Position numbers and translations under genes: made by a program. The notes beneath the pieces were generated by a model that had not been told where the DNA came from, ran no database searches, and saw nothing but the letters and a program-made list of their open reading frames with translations. 25,879 nt of DNA from contig CAZQGE010000017.1 in assembly GCA_964592815.1 (NCBI GenBank), positions 1 through 25,879 on the forward strand, in the 5' to 3' direction. The stretch is from CAZQGE01 sp964592815. GTDB lineage: Bacteria > Bacillota > Clostridia > Christensenellales > CAG-917. This document shows, in pieces, positions 16,831-24,368 of the stretch; the first letter of the stretch is position 1, and every line of letters starts with the position of its first letter.

Positions 16831-16843
16831 ATTTGCATATTAA
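16787..16843 (+). CDS. 18-residue hydrophobic micro-ORF, possible type I toxin
   Basis: The peptide MSYLISKDVVYLLITFAY has a strong Shine-Dalgarno (AAGGGGG, 16774-16780) six bases before the ATG. The second half is hydrophobic and could insert in a membrane. It lies downstream of a perfect hairpin and opposite a predicted antisense RNA. In size and hydrophobicity it resembles Ibs-type peptides of E. coli (18-19 residues, ending ISFxAY from memory) and the first part of short holin-like toxins of Bacillota. Neither resemblance has been tested and either may be chance in so short a peptide. A leader peptide is another possibility. It is too short to be judged by coding statistics. Confidence 0.4.
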   Translation: MSYLISKDVVYLLITFAY

Positions 16844-16865
16844 CACCTAAAAAAAACTTTGTCAA
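16837..16865 (-). promoter_or_regulatory. Candidate antisense promoter
   Basis: On the minus strand: TTGACA (16865-16860, perfect), 17 bp, TAATAT (16842-16837, four of six). It overlaps the last codons of the micro-ORF and reads back across it. A second TTGACA (16878-16873) lies 13 bp upstream without a matching -10. Confidence 0.5.
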
Positions 16866-17025
16866 CAACTTTTGTCAAATTTTTTCAAAAAAAATTAAAA
16901 TATTTCAAAAAACCTCACAAAAGTGGAAAACAAAATAAAAAATAAAGTTAAAATTGTGACTTTTTGTTTTGGTGAGCGATATTAAGCGTTCTAATTTTTC
17001 CTATATAGTAAATAATTAGTTGCCA

Positions 17026-17051
17026 ATAAAAAAACGCCGATAATCGGCGTT
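17026..17051 (-). terminator. Intrinsic terminator of the ger-lepB operon
   Basis: On the minus strand, AACGCCGA (17051-17044), a 3-nt loop and TCGGCGTT (17040-17033), then a T-run through 17028. It lies about 20 bases beyond the lepB stop. Confidence 0.88.
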
Positions 17052-17070
17052 AAAATTTTGTGTTAAAAAA

Positions 17071-17658
17071 TTAGACTTTCCGTAATTTACCGTCAAGACC
17101 TTTAATCAAAATACATTTTCCTAATACGTTATCTTTGGGTACGCACGTGCCAGAGTATCTGCAATCGGTGGAATTGTTTCGGTTGTCACCCATACAAAAG
17201 AAAGAGCCTTCTGGTACTGCTACTTCTGCCATATTCGACATTGAAACGCCCTGTGGCAGATATGGTTCTTCCAAAATTGTGTCATTTAGCAAAACTTTGT
17301 TGTCGTAAATTTTAATTTTATCGCCACCTATTGCTATAACTCTTTTAACAAGTGGCTTTCCCTGTTTGCTTGCTGGCAAAATATCCCAGTTTTGAGTGAA
17401 AACTATAATGTCGTTTCTTTTTATGTTTGCAACTTTGTTGAGGATAAGTTTTTCACCGTTTGTTGTAATGCTGTCTTGATTTTCACCGTTGCCACCGTCA
17501 AGGGTAGGATACATAGAAATTCCGTCAACAATAAAAGTTGCAAAACAAACCTTGCTAACAACAAGCGCAATTATGACGGCTACCAAAATAACAGCCAAAA
17601 CAATAAAAATTTTTGGCCAAATACTTTTTTTTGGGTTCAAATTCAAATTTTCTTCCAT
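17071..17658 (-). CDS. lepB: Type I signal peptidase
   Basis: LepB is a membrane-anchored serine/lysine protease that cleaves Sec and Tat signal peptides outside the membrane. The 195 residues fit the Gram-positive (SipS-like) form with one N-terminal TM segment at about 16-36. The catalytic Ser48 lies in GISMYPTL and Lys105 in PLVKRVIAIGGD. The C-terminal box GDNRNNSTDCR is the family's GDNxxxSxDSR, with Cys where the last Ser is usual. The gene begins seven bases after the stop of the hydrolase-fold gene and has no clear Shine-Dalgarno, suggesting translational coupling. It is last in the minus-strand run that starts with the germination genes, so a specialised client is conceivable but not shown. 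Confidence 0.94.
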   Translation of the reverse strand: MEENLNLNPKKSIWPKIFIVLAVILVAVIIALVVSKVCFATFIVDGISMYPTLDGGNGENQDSITTNGEKLILNKVANIKRNDIIVFTQNWDILPASKQGKPLVKRVIAIGGDKIKIYDNKVLLNDTILEEPYLPQGVSMSNMAEVAVPEGSFFCMGDNRNNSTDCRYSGTCVPKDNVLGKCILIKGLDGKLRKV

Positions 17659-17665
17659 AGCTTAA

Positions 17666-19369
17666 TTATATCCAAAGAAGATTTGTGAAAACAATTCCTG
17701 CGCAATCATTAAATATACACGTCTTAATTTCTGAAAAATTGGCAAGTGATTTGCCGTTTTCCGCCTTAAAATCTGTGCTTTGCAAAAGAACTTTTTGCCA
17801 AAATTCTCCGCCATCTAGCTCAACAATGGTTTGATAAAGCAACTTGTCGTGTTTTGAACATAAAACAATTTTCAATTCTTTTTGATTTTTTGAATAGGCG
17901 TCAAACTTAAAAGTGGTGTCGCTTTTAAGTTGCAGCAATTCTTCGGAATTTCTTAAAACTGTCAAATTGCCTTTGTCTGCGGTGACACCAACAATACCGA
18001 AAGGTCCTTCAGTTTCATGAAGTAAATCTTCGTTTAACAAAATTTCATTTGTAGAAATTAAAAAAGTTTCCAAACCTGATGTCGTTGGATAAATAATATG
18101 TGGGAATCTATCCGTTGTCTGCGCTTTTATGTTTATTCCAATTTTATGAGGAAACACGCCTACAACAGGAGTGGATACTACTTGATTTTCTGAATAGGTC
18201 ATTGTGGCAAACGCTACAATAAGGTCATTTGAGTCTTCAACGGGTACGGCATAAATATATTCGTGCGCACCAACTTTTTGAGCATCGGAAAGAAGTTTCC
18301 AATATCTTAGTTCGGCGTCAGTTTCACCAATGCAGTAATAAAGTTTTTTGTTTTCCGCCTTTATTTCGGTAAACAGCCTCAAATACAGTTTTCCTTCAAG
18401 GTTTTCAAAACTGATTTTTGGTGTTGGGTATGCGTTACCATCAATTGCAAAGTTGTTTCGCAACCAAGCGAGCGCGCTAACAAACGACGTTATGGTAATT
18501 TGATTGTCCGTGCCTTTGTCTATAATAAGCAGTTTTGCTTTTGCTGGAACCAAGTTCATTATGTCTTCCGCACGGTCAACGTCAAAAGCTCTTGAATTTG
18601 TGGAGGCAATCAAGCAAGTTGGGCAAGTGACAAATCTAGCATACGTTTCAGCGCCCACTCCTGTTGAAAAAGCTCGTTCCTCATCGTTTGAAGGGACGTT
18701 GGAATTTGTAAATTTTGAAACCCCTTTACGCCACAAAAAGCCTCCGCCATTGACAGCCATAAGAGCGCGAACTCGTCCGTCTATGCCTGCGGTTTGCCAA
18801 GCAATTTGCGCACCTGTGCCAAAACCAATCAAGCCAATTCTTTCTTTGTTGACAAGTCTATGTTCTTGCAATACGGAGATTGCACGGCGGATAATTTTTG
18901 TCCAAATATACCAAGGCGTATTTCTTGCGTTAGTCGAAATTGAATACAGAACTTTTTTACAATTTTCAATGCTTGCAAAAGAATATTCTTTTGGGAAAGT
19001 CGTGCGGTTTACGTTATCTGAAAAGCTGCCAGAGTAGTCAACAATACAAACGACGTAGCCTTCTTTAAGCAGTTTTTTGGAAAGTTCCGAATAATCGATA
19101 TTTTCATAGAGTGACGGTACAATCAAAACAGCGGCGCGGTTATCGCTCCATCTTTTGTCGTACACGATATGAGCAAACGCTCTGACGCGTCCGCTTTGCA
19201 TTTGTTCAGAAGTAAAAAACAGTTTTGTTCTTACGTAATTGTCATTTTCTTCCGAAGAAATAATCGCTGTTTCCAACGGGTCTTTCACAGGATTGAAATC
19301 CTGCCACACCTCTGTTGGAGTCATAAAAGTGAGTTCCATAGCCCAAATTATAACCCAAACTAAAAACAA
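17666..19369 (-). CDS. Membrane-anchored alpha/beta-hydrolase-fold protein, nucleophile lost; 5' end out of frame
   Basis: The precise function is not recognised. Residues 80-330 (counted from 19369) look like an alpha/beta-hydrolase domain: a strand AAVLIVPSLYEN, VVCIVDYSGSFSD, a nucleophile-elbow-like GLIGFGTGAQIAW, and a later strand TCLIASTNSRAF. The elbow reads G-F-G-T-G, with Gly184 where the catalytic Ser of GxSxG should be, so ordinary esterase activity is doubtful. Residues 340-567 are beta-rich, and the end resembles a carbohydrate-binding jelly-roll (weak inference). The frame opens with half a TM helix (FLVWVIIWAMEL) and no Shine-Dalgarno; possible starts are TTG 19369, ATG 19339 and ATG 19324. 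Joined to the ORF at 19242-19550 by skipping one base in the homopolymer at 19362-19366, it makes one protein of about 628 residues with a complete TM helix. It lies between gerC and lepB. Confidence 0.7.
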   Translation of the reverse strand: MFLVWVIIWAMELTFMTPTEVWQDFNPVKDPLETAIISSEENDNYVRTKLFFTSEQMQSGRVRAFAHIVYDKRWSDNRAAVLIVPSLYENIDYSELSKKLLKEGYVVCIVDYSGSFSDNVNRTTFPKEYSFASIENCKKVLYSISTNARNTPWYIWTKIIRRAISVLQEHRLVNKERIGLIGFGTGAQIAWQTAGIDGRVRALMAVNGGGFLWRKGVSKFTNSNVPSNDEERAFSTGVGAETYARFVTCPTCLIASTNSRAFDVDRAEDIMNLVPAKAKLLIIDKGTDNQITITSFVSALAWLRNNFAIDGNAYPTPKISFENLEGKLYLRLFTEIKAENKKLYYCIGETDAELRYWKLLSDAQKVGAHEYIYAVPVEDSNDLIVAFATMTYSENQVVSTPVVGVFPHKIGINIKAQTTDRFPHIIYPTTSGLETFLISTNEILLNEDLLHETEGPFGIVGVTADKGNLTVLRNSEELLQLKSDTTFKFDAYSKNQKELKIVLCSKHDKLLYQTIVELDGGEFWQKVLLQSTDFKAENGKSLANFSEIKTCIFNDCAGIVFTNLLWI

Positions 19370-19550
19370 AGTAAAGCACCAAAAGTAGCAAAGGCGTTGC
19401 GTTAACCTTTGAACTGATAAAACTGGTTATTTCTTTATTCAAGCCTGTCGCATTAAGCTGATTTACAACGTTTGTCGAGTCGAGTTTCAATTTTGAAAAC
19501 TCTTTTGCCATAATTGCCATAGTATTGTCGTCTGGAAGTAGGTAATCCAT
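19242..19550 (-). pseudogene. 5' part of the hydrolase-fold gene, frameshifted
   Basis: This ORF starts with a strong AGGAGG (19557-19562) six bases before the ATG. Its first 70 or so residues read as a cytoplasmic N-terminus (MDYLLPDDNTMAIMAKEF onward) leading into TPLLLLVLYFVF, the first half of a TM helix. After about 19362 the frame becomes GYNLGYGTHFYDSNRG and then charged residues, which look like an out-of-frame shadow of the longer gene. Removing one T from the T5 run on the coding strand joins LLLLVLYFV to LVWVIIWAMEL in a single helix. It may be a natural frameshift, programmed +1 shifting or an assembly error. A stand-alone 102-residue membrane protein is less likely. Confidence 0.6.
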
Positions 19551-19599
19551 ATCCGCCTCCTATGGTTTTATTATATTTAGTAAAACGCTATTTTGTTAA

Positions 19600-20775
19600 T
19601 TAGTAGTTTTCTTTTATTTTTATTGAAACTTTCGGGTTGAATTGGCAGTCGTTTAGGCTGTCGGGTTTCATATTCATACCTAAATATCGATACACAGTAT
19701 CTTGAATTCCTAAAAAGTCGATATTTATTTTTTTTGACAACTCAAAACAGTCTTTCAAATCTTTGACAAGATTTTTTTCAAGATTTTTAGCTCCTTCTTT
19801 TGAAATTTCTGACGTACCACGTAAAATTGTGTCTGAATTCACATATTGCGCGTCGTAAAAAGAAAGAATAAATTTTATATCCGCCTCAACTGTGTATCCT
19901 TTTGCTTTAAGTTTGTTTTCTTTGTTTATGATATTAAATTCGACGGAACTTCCATCGTCTAAATTCGTGTTCAAAGTGCCAAGCACTTTTTGAGCGTTAA
20001 TCATAACAGCAGCTCTGCTCATTCGTTCGTCCAAAACCTCATAGTCTGTGTCACTTACGGCAACGACTTTATTGACAACAAATTTATTGTAATCTTTCAA
20101 AATATCGTTTTCATTTATTGGCGGATTTGCCAAGGTTTGGCTGACAATATATGGAAGAACAAGTCCGTTGCTTTTAGATTTGAACGAACAAAGCATATCT
20201 TTTATGGTTACGGGCATAAGTCCGTCAGACCCAGTATTTTGCGCTAATGCTGTCTGCAAATAGAAAGGAGATGCCACCGAAGGCACAACCCTCATTGTTA
20301 CAATTTCCTCAGGAGTTTGTCCACACGTCATAATTGCGCATTGTTCAGGCATAGCCAGATAAGTTGTAAGTGGATAAAACAGTTGGTAATGATTGACCTT
20401 TAAGGCTTTTTCTGAAATAACAACGATGTTGCAATGCGCAAGCGACACCTTCAAACCCAATCGCTGACCTATTCTGTCAAATGCTTGCGCCACGGTGTTG
20501 CCTTCTTCGGTTATTCCTACATAATTTATAGGGCTGCCTTGATTTGCGCTCCCACCCACGACAATGGTTTGAGCCGTAATTTTGAATTTTTGTGAGTCGG
20601 TTATGTCAAGACCAATTCCAATAACAATGGCGGACTCTGTTAATGGTGTGATTGTTACCAATCTACCAAAAACAATTAAAATGATTGAAACACAAAGGAT
20701 TACTAACCATTTTTTCGAGAAAAAGGTTGAGAGATTTATGTTGGCAATTTTGTTTTTTATATTTTTTTTATCCAT
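19600..20775 (-). CDS. gerC: Ger(x)C-family spore germination protein, without a lipobox
   Basis: This is the C subunit of a GerA-type germinant receptor, normally a lipoprotein on the outer face of the spore inner membrane. The 391 residues start with a charged segment and one hydrophobic helix (LVILCVSIILIVFGRL, about 24-39), then the family core LTESAIVIGIGLDITDSQKF. The usual lipobox followed by C-W-D is missing: Cys28 sits inside the helix with Leu at -1, a poor lipidation site. The protein therefore appears to be anchored by a TM helix rather than a lipid. A strong AGGGAGGGG lies just before the ATG. It follows gerB in the usual A-B-C order. The gene symbol denotes the family, since the germinant cannot be inferred. 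Confidence 0.85.
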   Translation of the reverse strand: MDKKNIKNKIANINLSTFFSKKWLVILCVSIILIVFGRLVTITPLTESAIVIGIGLDITDSQKFKITAQTIVVGGSANQGSPINYVGITEEGNTVAQAFDRIGQRLGLKVSLAHCNIVVISEKALKVNHYQLFYPLTTYLAMPEQCAIMTCGQTPEEIVTMRVVPSVASPFYLQTALAQNTGSDGLMPVTIKDMLCSFKSKSNGLVLPYIVSQTLANPPINENDILKDYNKFVVNKVVAVSDTDYEVLDERMSRAAVMINAQKVLGTLNTNLDDGSSVEFNIINKENKLKAKGYTVEADIKFILSFYDAQYVNSDTILRGTSEISKEGAKNLEKNLVKDLKDCFELSKKINIDFLGIQDTVYRYLGMNMKPDSLNDCQFNPKVSIKIKENY

Positions 20776-20784
20776 AACCCCTCC

Positions 20785-21954
20785 CTATATTTGTGTTTGC
20801 GCTGTTTTGTCGTTCACTTGTGAGGAAACCGAAACCTTTTTTTGTTTGTTAAAAACTGGTTGTCTGTTATCAAGTGGCAAGTTAGCTTTTTTTCTGTTGA
20901 CTACATAAATTATTAGCGCGAAAGTGGGCAAGAGTATGGCTAGTGGCAACATAACGTAACCGATGACGGATACGGAAGACATAATTATCCATTGAATGGA
21001 CGGCGTAAGGGTAATTGCCAAAATTACAATAAGAAAAAAAATTAAAAACACAGGCTTTTTTGCCTTAAATATTTTTTGAAAACATATGTTAATTGCCCAA
21101 AAGTTATATGAGATAGCAATAATTGCCATTATTAAAACAGTAATTAAAGCAGTCCAGTCCATTCTGCCAATTTCTGATGAAAGTTGGTTGTAGCCTGCGA
21201 TTGTAATCAAAAGATTTGGAACAAAGGGTAAACTTTCGCCATATAAAGCAACGCCAAACAGCATAACTACAAAGATTAACACAGCGGAAGAAAACAAACT
21301 CATACCCACGTAGGGGAGTTTTTTTTTGCTCATTGAAACAAACAGCAGCGGCATCAAATCGCCAAACCATAGCCCAAACAAAAAGCCGTCTTTGAAAAAG
21401 TCCTCAACAGGTACGGCAAACACGGGCAACAAATTTGTAATTTTAAGTTGAGTGTTGATAAACGCCAGATTAAGAATTATTACAATAAAAAAAATAGGCG
21501 CAAAAATTTCAGAAACTCTGCCTATTGTTCTTATACCTTTATACGCTAAATACATAATTGGAGCAAGTGAAACAACTACAACTAAAAAAGGAATTTGACC
21601 TTCAAAAAGTTGAGTTGTCAAATATCTGGACAAAAATGAAAAATAAACGATAGCTTTAAGCGTAAGAAAAATCATAATGACAAACATTAACACTTTGAAA
21701 GCTTTACTTTTTGCCTCAGTCAAAAAATTGAAGCCGTCATTTGCCATAAATATATAAATTAAGGCGACGCTAACAATTTCAAAAATGCTAAAAATAATGT
21801 ACGCCCAAAACCCCGACGACATCAATTTTTGAGATACAAGCCCAGGTAGAGAAGACACCTTAAACACAAATCCGCAAATGAAAAGCATTGCTCCAATTTG
21901 TGAGGTGTATAAGTTGTTGTCTGGCAGTTTTGTTCTAAATCCATAGTTTATCAT
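20785..21954 (-). CDS. gerB: GerB-family germination permease
   Basis: This is the B subunit of a GerA-type germinant receptor, an APC-superfamily transporter-like protein of the spore inner membrane that takes part in sensing nutrient germinants. The 389 residues contain about ten hydrophobic segments. The N-terminus carries TSQIGAMLFICGFVFKVSSLPG and later FAPIFFIVIILNLAF, in the pattern of the family. A hydrophilic C-terminal tail ends in SSQVNDKTAQTQI. The start is one base beyond the gerA stop (TAATATG) with no Shine-Dalgarno, implying coupling to gerA. The family is also called GerKB, YndE and similar; which nutrient it recognises cannot be read from sequence. Confidence 0.9.
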   Translation of the reverse strand: MINYGFRTKLPDNNLYTSQIGAMLFICGFVFKVSSLPGLVSQKLMSSGFWAYIIFSIFEIVSVALIYIFMANDGFNFLTEAKSKAFKVLMFVIMIFLTLKAIVYFSFLSRYLTTQLFEGQIPFLVVVVSLAPIMYLAYKGIRTIGRVSEIFAPIFFIVIILNLAFINTQLKITNLLPVFAVPVEDFFKDGFLFGLWFGDLMPLLFVSMSKKKLPYVGMSLFSSAVLIFVVMLFGVALYGESLPFVPNLLITIAGYNQLSSEIGRMDWTALITVLIMAIIAISYNFWAINICFQKIFKAKKPVFLIFFLIVILAITLTPSIQWIIMSSVSVIGYVMLPLAILLPTFALIIYVVNRKKANLPLDNRQPVFNKQKKVSVSSQVNDKTAQTQI

Positions 21955-21955
21955 A

Positions 21956-23431
21956 TTATTTTATTTTGTTAACCCCCTTGTTTTGCATTCTTGTTCTATT
22001 TGATGTGGGAATAGAGTAAGGACGTTTTTTCATTTGCAACGGACTATCTTTCAAAAACGCGTCCTTCAAATCTGGGAATATTGTTGGCGCAAACGGTGCT
22101 AAATACGGCGCGCCTAAATTATCTATGGAAGCAAGGTAGGTAATTGTCAAAATTAAAAGCACTATAATCCCGAAAATTCCGAGGACCGCGCCTGCGCATA
22201 AAAACAGAAATCGGAATATAGAAAGCGTTCCAACTTGGTCAGGTACGCAAAAAATTCCTATTGCCGACATTGCAACAATTAAGACGGCGGGTGATGAAAT
22301 CAAGCCCGATTTTACCGCAGTATCACCAAGCACTATTGCGCCTACTACTGAAAGAGATATACCCAAAAATCTTGGCATTCGGATTGAGGCTTGATAAAGT
22401 ATTTCAAACAAAAGCACCACAAACAACATTTCCACAGCAGGTGGAAAGGGTATGCCTGTCGTTGCCGACAACAACGTAATCAAAAATTTTAAGGGCAAGA
22501 GGTGGAAGTGAAAGACTTGAAGCGCGACGTATGCGCCTGGCAAAAGAACTGTTAGAGCTGCGCCAAAAAAACGGAATATTCTTACCATAGACGCGCGCCA
22601 ATCACCCGTGTAGTAATCGTATGCGTCTTGAATATCTTCAAAAATTACGTATGGCGCGGTAATGACAAGGGGCGAGCCGTCAACAATGATTGCAACTCTG
22701 CCCTCTAACAATTTAGCGGTTACGACGTCGGGTTTTTCTGAGGTTGCAACTTGATTAAATATAGAAATTTTTTTCGACTCTAAAAATGACGTTAAATATG
22801 AACTGTCAACAATTCCGTCAATATCAATTGAATTTATCCTCTCTGTGATTTCGTTTACGACGTCGTCAGAAGCTATACCGTTTATATATGCAACGGCAAT
22901 TGAAGTTTGGGTATATCTGCCAGCTGTTAACATTTTTATAGTGAAAGAAGGTGATTTTATGCGACGTCTAAGCAAAGAGATATTTGTTTTTATTTCCTCA
23001 ATAAAACCTTCGCGCGGTCCTTTTAAGACGCTTGACGTGGGCGGTTCTGTTACGGCTCGTTTTTCAAATTTGCGTAAAGAAAAAACAAATACGTTTTCAA
23101 AATTATCTATGGCAAACACAATGTCACCTTCTGCAATAATTTGTGGGGATTGCTCATATATGTCGGTTTTAATTTGTTCGGAATATTTTACGATTTTTGG
23201 AAGTGTTTTCGCATAAGGGTGTTCAAAGGACGCAGTCAAAAGCAATGGTTCAATTATATTTTGTTCCAGCAAAAGTTTGTCGCTCATACCGTCAATGTAA
23301 AAAAATGCACATTTTTTTTGGTTGACTTCCAATTCCTTTATAATCAAATCAGAGCTATCTGAGAAGGAATTTTTTATATATTTTATTGCGCTTTTTATGT
23401 CCATATTGATGATTATTTCTATTTTTAACAT
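21956..23431 (-). CDS. gerA: GerA-family spore germination protein
   Basis: This is the A subunit of a nutrient germinant receptor. The N-terminal soluble domain contains the signature TEPPTSSVLKGPREGFIEEI (about 128-147) and DWRASMVRIFRFFGAAL at the membrane boundary. The C-terminal half has about five hydrophobic segments, with PFPPAVEMLFVVLLFEIL and GAIVLGDTAVKSGLISSP typical of the family. At 491 residues it matches GerAA relatives. ATG 23431 and ATG 23404 (starting MDIKSAIKYIK) are both possible and neither has a Shine-Dalgarno. It heads the minus-strand unit gerA-gerB-gerC-hydrolase-lepB. No convincing sigma-G promoter was found in the 80-bp divergent gap. Confidence 0.93.
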   Translation of the reverse strand: MLKIEIIINMDIKSAIKYIKNSFSDSSDLIIKELEVNQKKCAFFYIDGMSDKLLLEQNIIEPLLLTASFEHPYAKTLPKIVKYSEQIKTDIYEQSPQIIAEGDIVFAIDNFENVFVFSLRKFEKRAVTEPPTSSVLKGPREGFIEEIKTNISLLRRRIKSPSFTIKMLTAGRYTQTSIAVAYINGIASDDVVNEITERINSIDIDGIVDSSYLTSFLESKKISIFNQVATSEKPDVVTAKLLEGRVAIIVDGSPLVITAPYVIFEDIQDAYDYYTGDWRASMVRIFRFFGAALTVLLPGAYVALQVFHFHLLPLKFLITLLSATTGIPFPPAVEMLFVVLLFEILYQASIRMPRFLGISLSVVGAIVLGDTAVKSGLISSPAVLIVAMSAIGIFCVPDQVGTLSIFRFLFLCAGAVLGIFGIIVLLILTITYLASIDNLGAPYLAPFAPTIFPDLKDAFLKDSPLQMKKRPYSIPTSNRTRMQNKGVNKIK

Positions 23432-23461
23432 TTTTAGACAGGTCTTTTTTGGGATTGTCTA

Positions 23462-23489
23462 TTGACTTTTTTAAGTTTAATGTTAGACT
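23462..23489 (+). promoter_or_regulatory. Probable promoter of the GtrA-like gene
   Basis: TTGACT (23462-23467), 16 bp, TAGACT (23484-23489) preceded by TGT, an extended -10. The start would lie near 23496, just before the AAGGGG ribosome site of the gene at 23512. Confidence 0.45.
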
Positions 23490-23511
23490 ATTTTGAGTAA
23501 GGGGAATAATT

Positions 23512-24255
23512 ATGACTGAAAATGAAACTCAAAAAAAAGAAAAAATTGATTTAACCACTTTAACTCCAGATGAATTAGACGAGTATAAACGCCAAAAAAG
23601 AAAAACAATTTTTCAGGCCTTAAAGTATGCATTATGCACGGCTAGCGCAGGACTTATTGAATTCATTTCATTCTCAATTTTGAATGCTGTATTGCCAAAA
23701 TTTATAGACCCGACAAGGCACATTTATTTTATAGCTGACGCAGTATTAACAACGTTTATAGCAACAACAGTTGCATTGATACTTTCTGTTTTATGGAATT
23801 TTACAATAAACAGAAAACTTACCTTTAAGTCTGCGGGCAATGTACCGAGAGCAATGTTTTTAGCATTTTTCTTTTACGTGCCTTTCTATCCGTTCAAAAT
23901 TTGGTTCAATTCAATATTGCCAAGTATAGCTGTTGGAAACGCGGCGGCGAGTGCAGGTTTATCTGCGGCAGCGTTTTTGGCGGTAAATGGAGGCATTATT
24001 TTAGGTTTTGAAATTTGCTCAATGCTCATAAACGGAATATTGGAATTTTGCTGGCAAAAATTTGTTATCTATCGAAAAGAAGAAGACACCGCACTTGCAA
24101 AGTATAATGTTGGTGAAATTGGACCAAACGGCGAAATTACAACAGAGCCTTCCAAATTTAGCGGCGCAGAGTTATCGGCTATGCTTTCAGCGGGTTTGGA
24201 CATAAATAAATTGAGCGATAAACAGCTAACAAAATGGCTTAGAAAAAATTTCTAA
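23512..24255 (+). CDS. GtrA-like family membrane protein
   Basis: GtrA-family proteins are small four-helix membrane proteins, thought to help move or modify polyprenyl-linked sugars for surface polysaccharides. The core fits: KYALCTASAGLIEFISFSIL, then a long helix ending in SVLWNFTINRKLTFKS, the family's conserved N-R-x-(W/L)-TF motif, and two more helices. At 247 residues it is longer than the usual 120-150. It has a charged N-terminal extension of about 33 residues and a soluble C-terminal tail of about 60 (EIGPNGEITTEPSKFSGAEL followed by a helix-like end). TAAGGGG precedes the ATG. It diverges from the germination operon and stands alone. No glycosyltransferase is adjacent, so its partner is unknown. 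Confidence 0.8.
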   Translation: MTENETQKKEKIDLTTLTPDELDEYKRQKRKTIFQALKYALCTASAGLIEFISFSILNAVLPKFIDPTRHIYFIADAVLTTFIATTVALILSVLWNFTINRKLTFKSAGNVPRAMFLAFFFYVPFYPFKIWFNSILPSIAVGNAAASAGLSAAAFLAVNGGIILGFEICSMLINGILEFCWQKFVIYRKEEDTALAKYNVGEIGPNGEITTEPSKFSGAELSAMLSAGLDINKLSDKQLTKWLRKNF

Positions 24256-24269
24256 AAATTAAACAAAAC

Positions 24270-24297
24270 AAAACCCCGTAAATTTTTACGGGGTTTT
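24270..24297. terminator. Bidirectional terminator between gtrA-like gene and gdhA
   Basis: AAAACCCCGTAAA (24270-24282) pairs perfectly with TTTACGGGGTTTT (24285-24297) over a 2-nt loop, with U-runs on both strands. It lies between convergent genes. Confidence 0.88.
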
Positions 24298-24368
24298 AAG
24301 TTATGTGCTTTCTTTAACGTTGTCGAACGTTTAAGTCCAATAAAGGCTTTAGAGTTTTGAAACGTAAT

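Larger units (their letters stand above)
16519..17027. other. Intergenic region holding a putative antisense-regulated micro-ORF
   Basis: This region is very AT-rich. From 16519 to 16699 only a small hairpin (AATAGC-ACG-GCTATT, 16591-16605) was seen. From 16700 to 16865 lie two opposed promoters, a 16-bp hairpin and an 18-codon ORF, listed separately. From 16866 to 17027 nothing beyond A/T-rich sequence was found. Confidence 0.5.

Noticed and set aside
16642..16938. A 98-codon open frame between mnmG and lepB, starting with GTG
   Set aside because: It has no ribosome site, is Lys/Asn/Phe-rich as random AT-rich DNA would be, and runs straight through the perfect hairpin. The micro-ORF with the good ribosome site is in another frame.
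19347..19375. Minus-strand TTTACT-17-TATAAT, a good promoter match
   Set aside because: It lies inside the coding region at the frameshift and would place the start on the ATG at 19339. In AT-rich sequence encoding a TM helix it is probably chance, although an internal promoter cannot be excluded.
23432..23511. A forespore sigma-G promoter for the ger operon
   Set aside because: The region was read on the minus strand for a GAATA-like -35 and a CATNNTA-like -10 at 17-18 bp. Only a partial -10 (CATTAAA) without a -35 was found.
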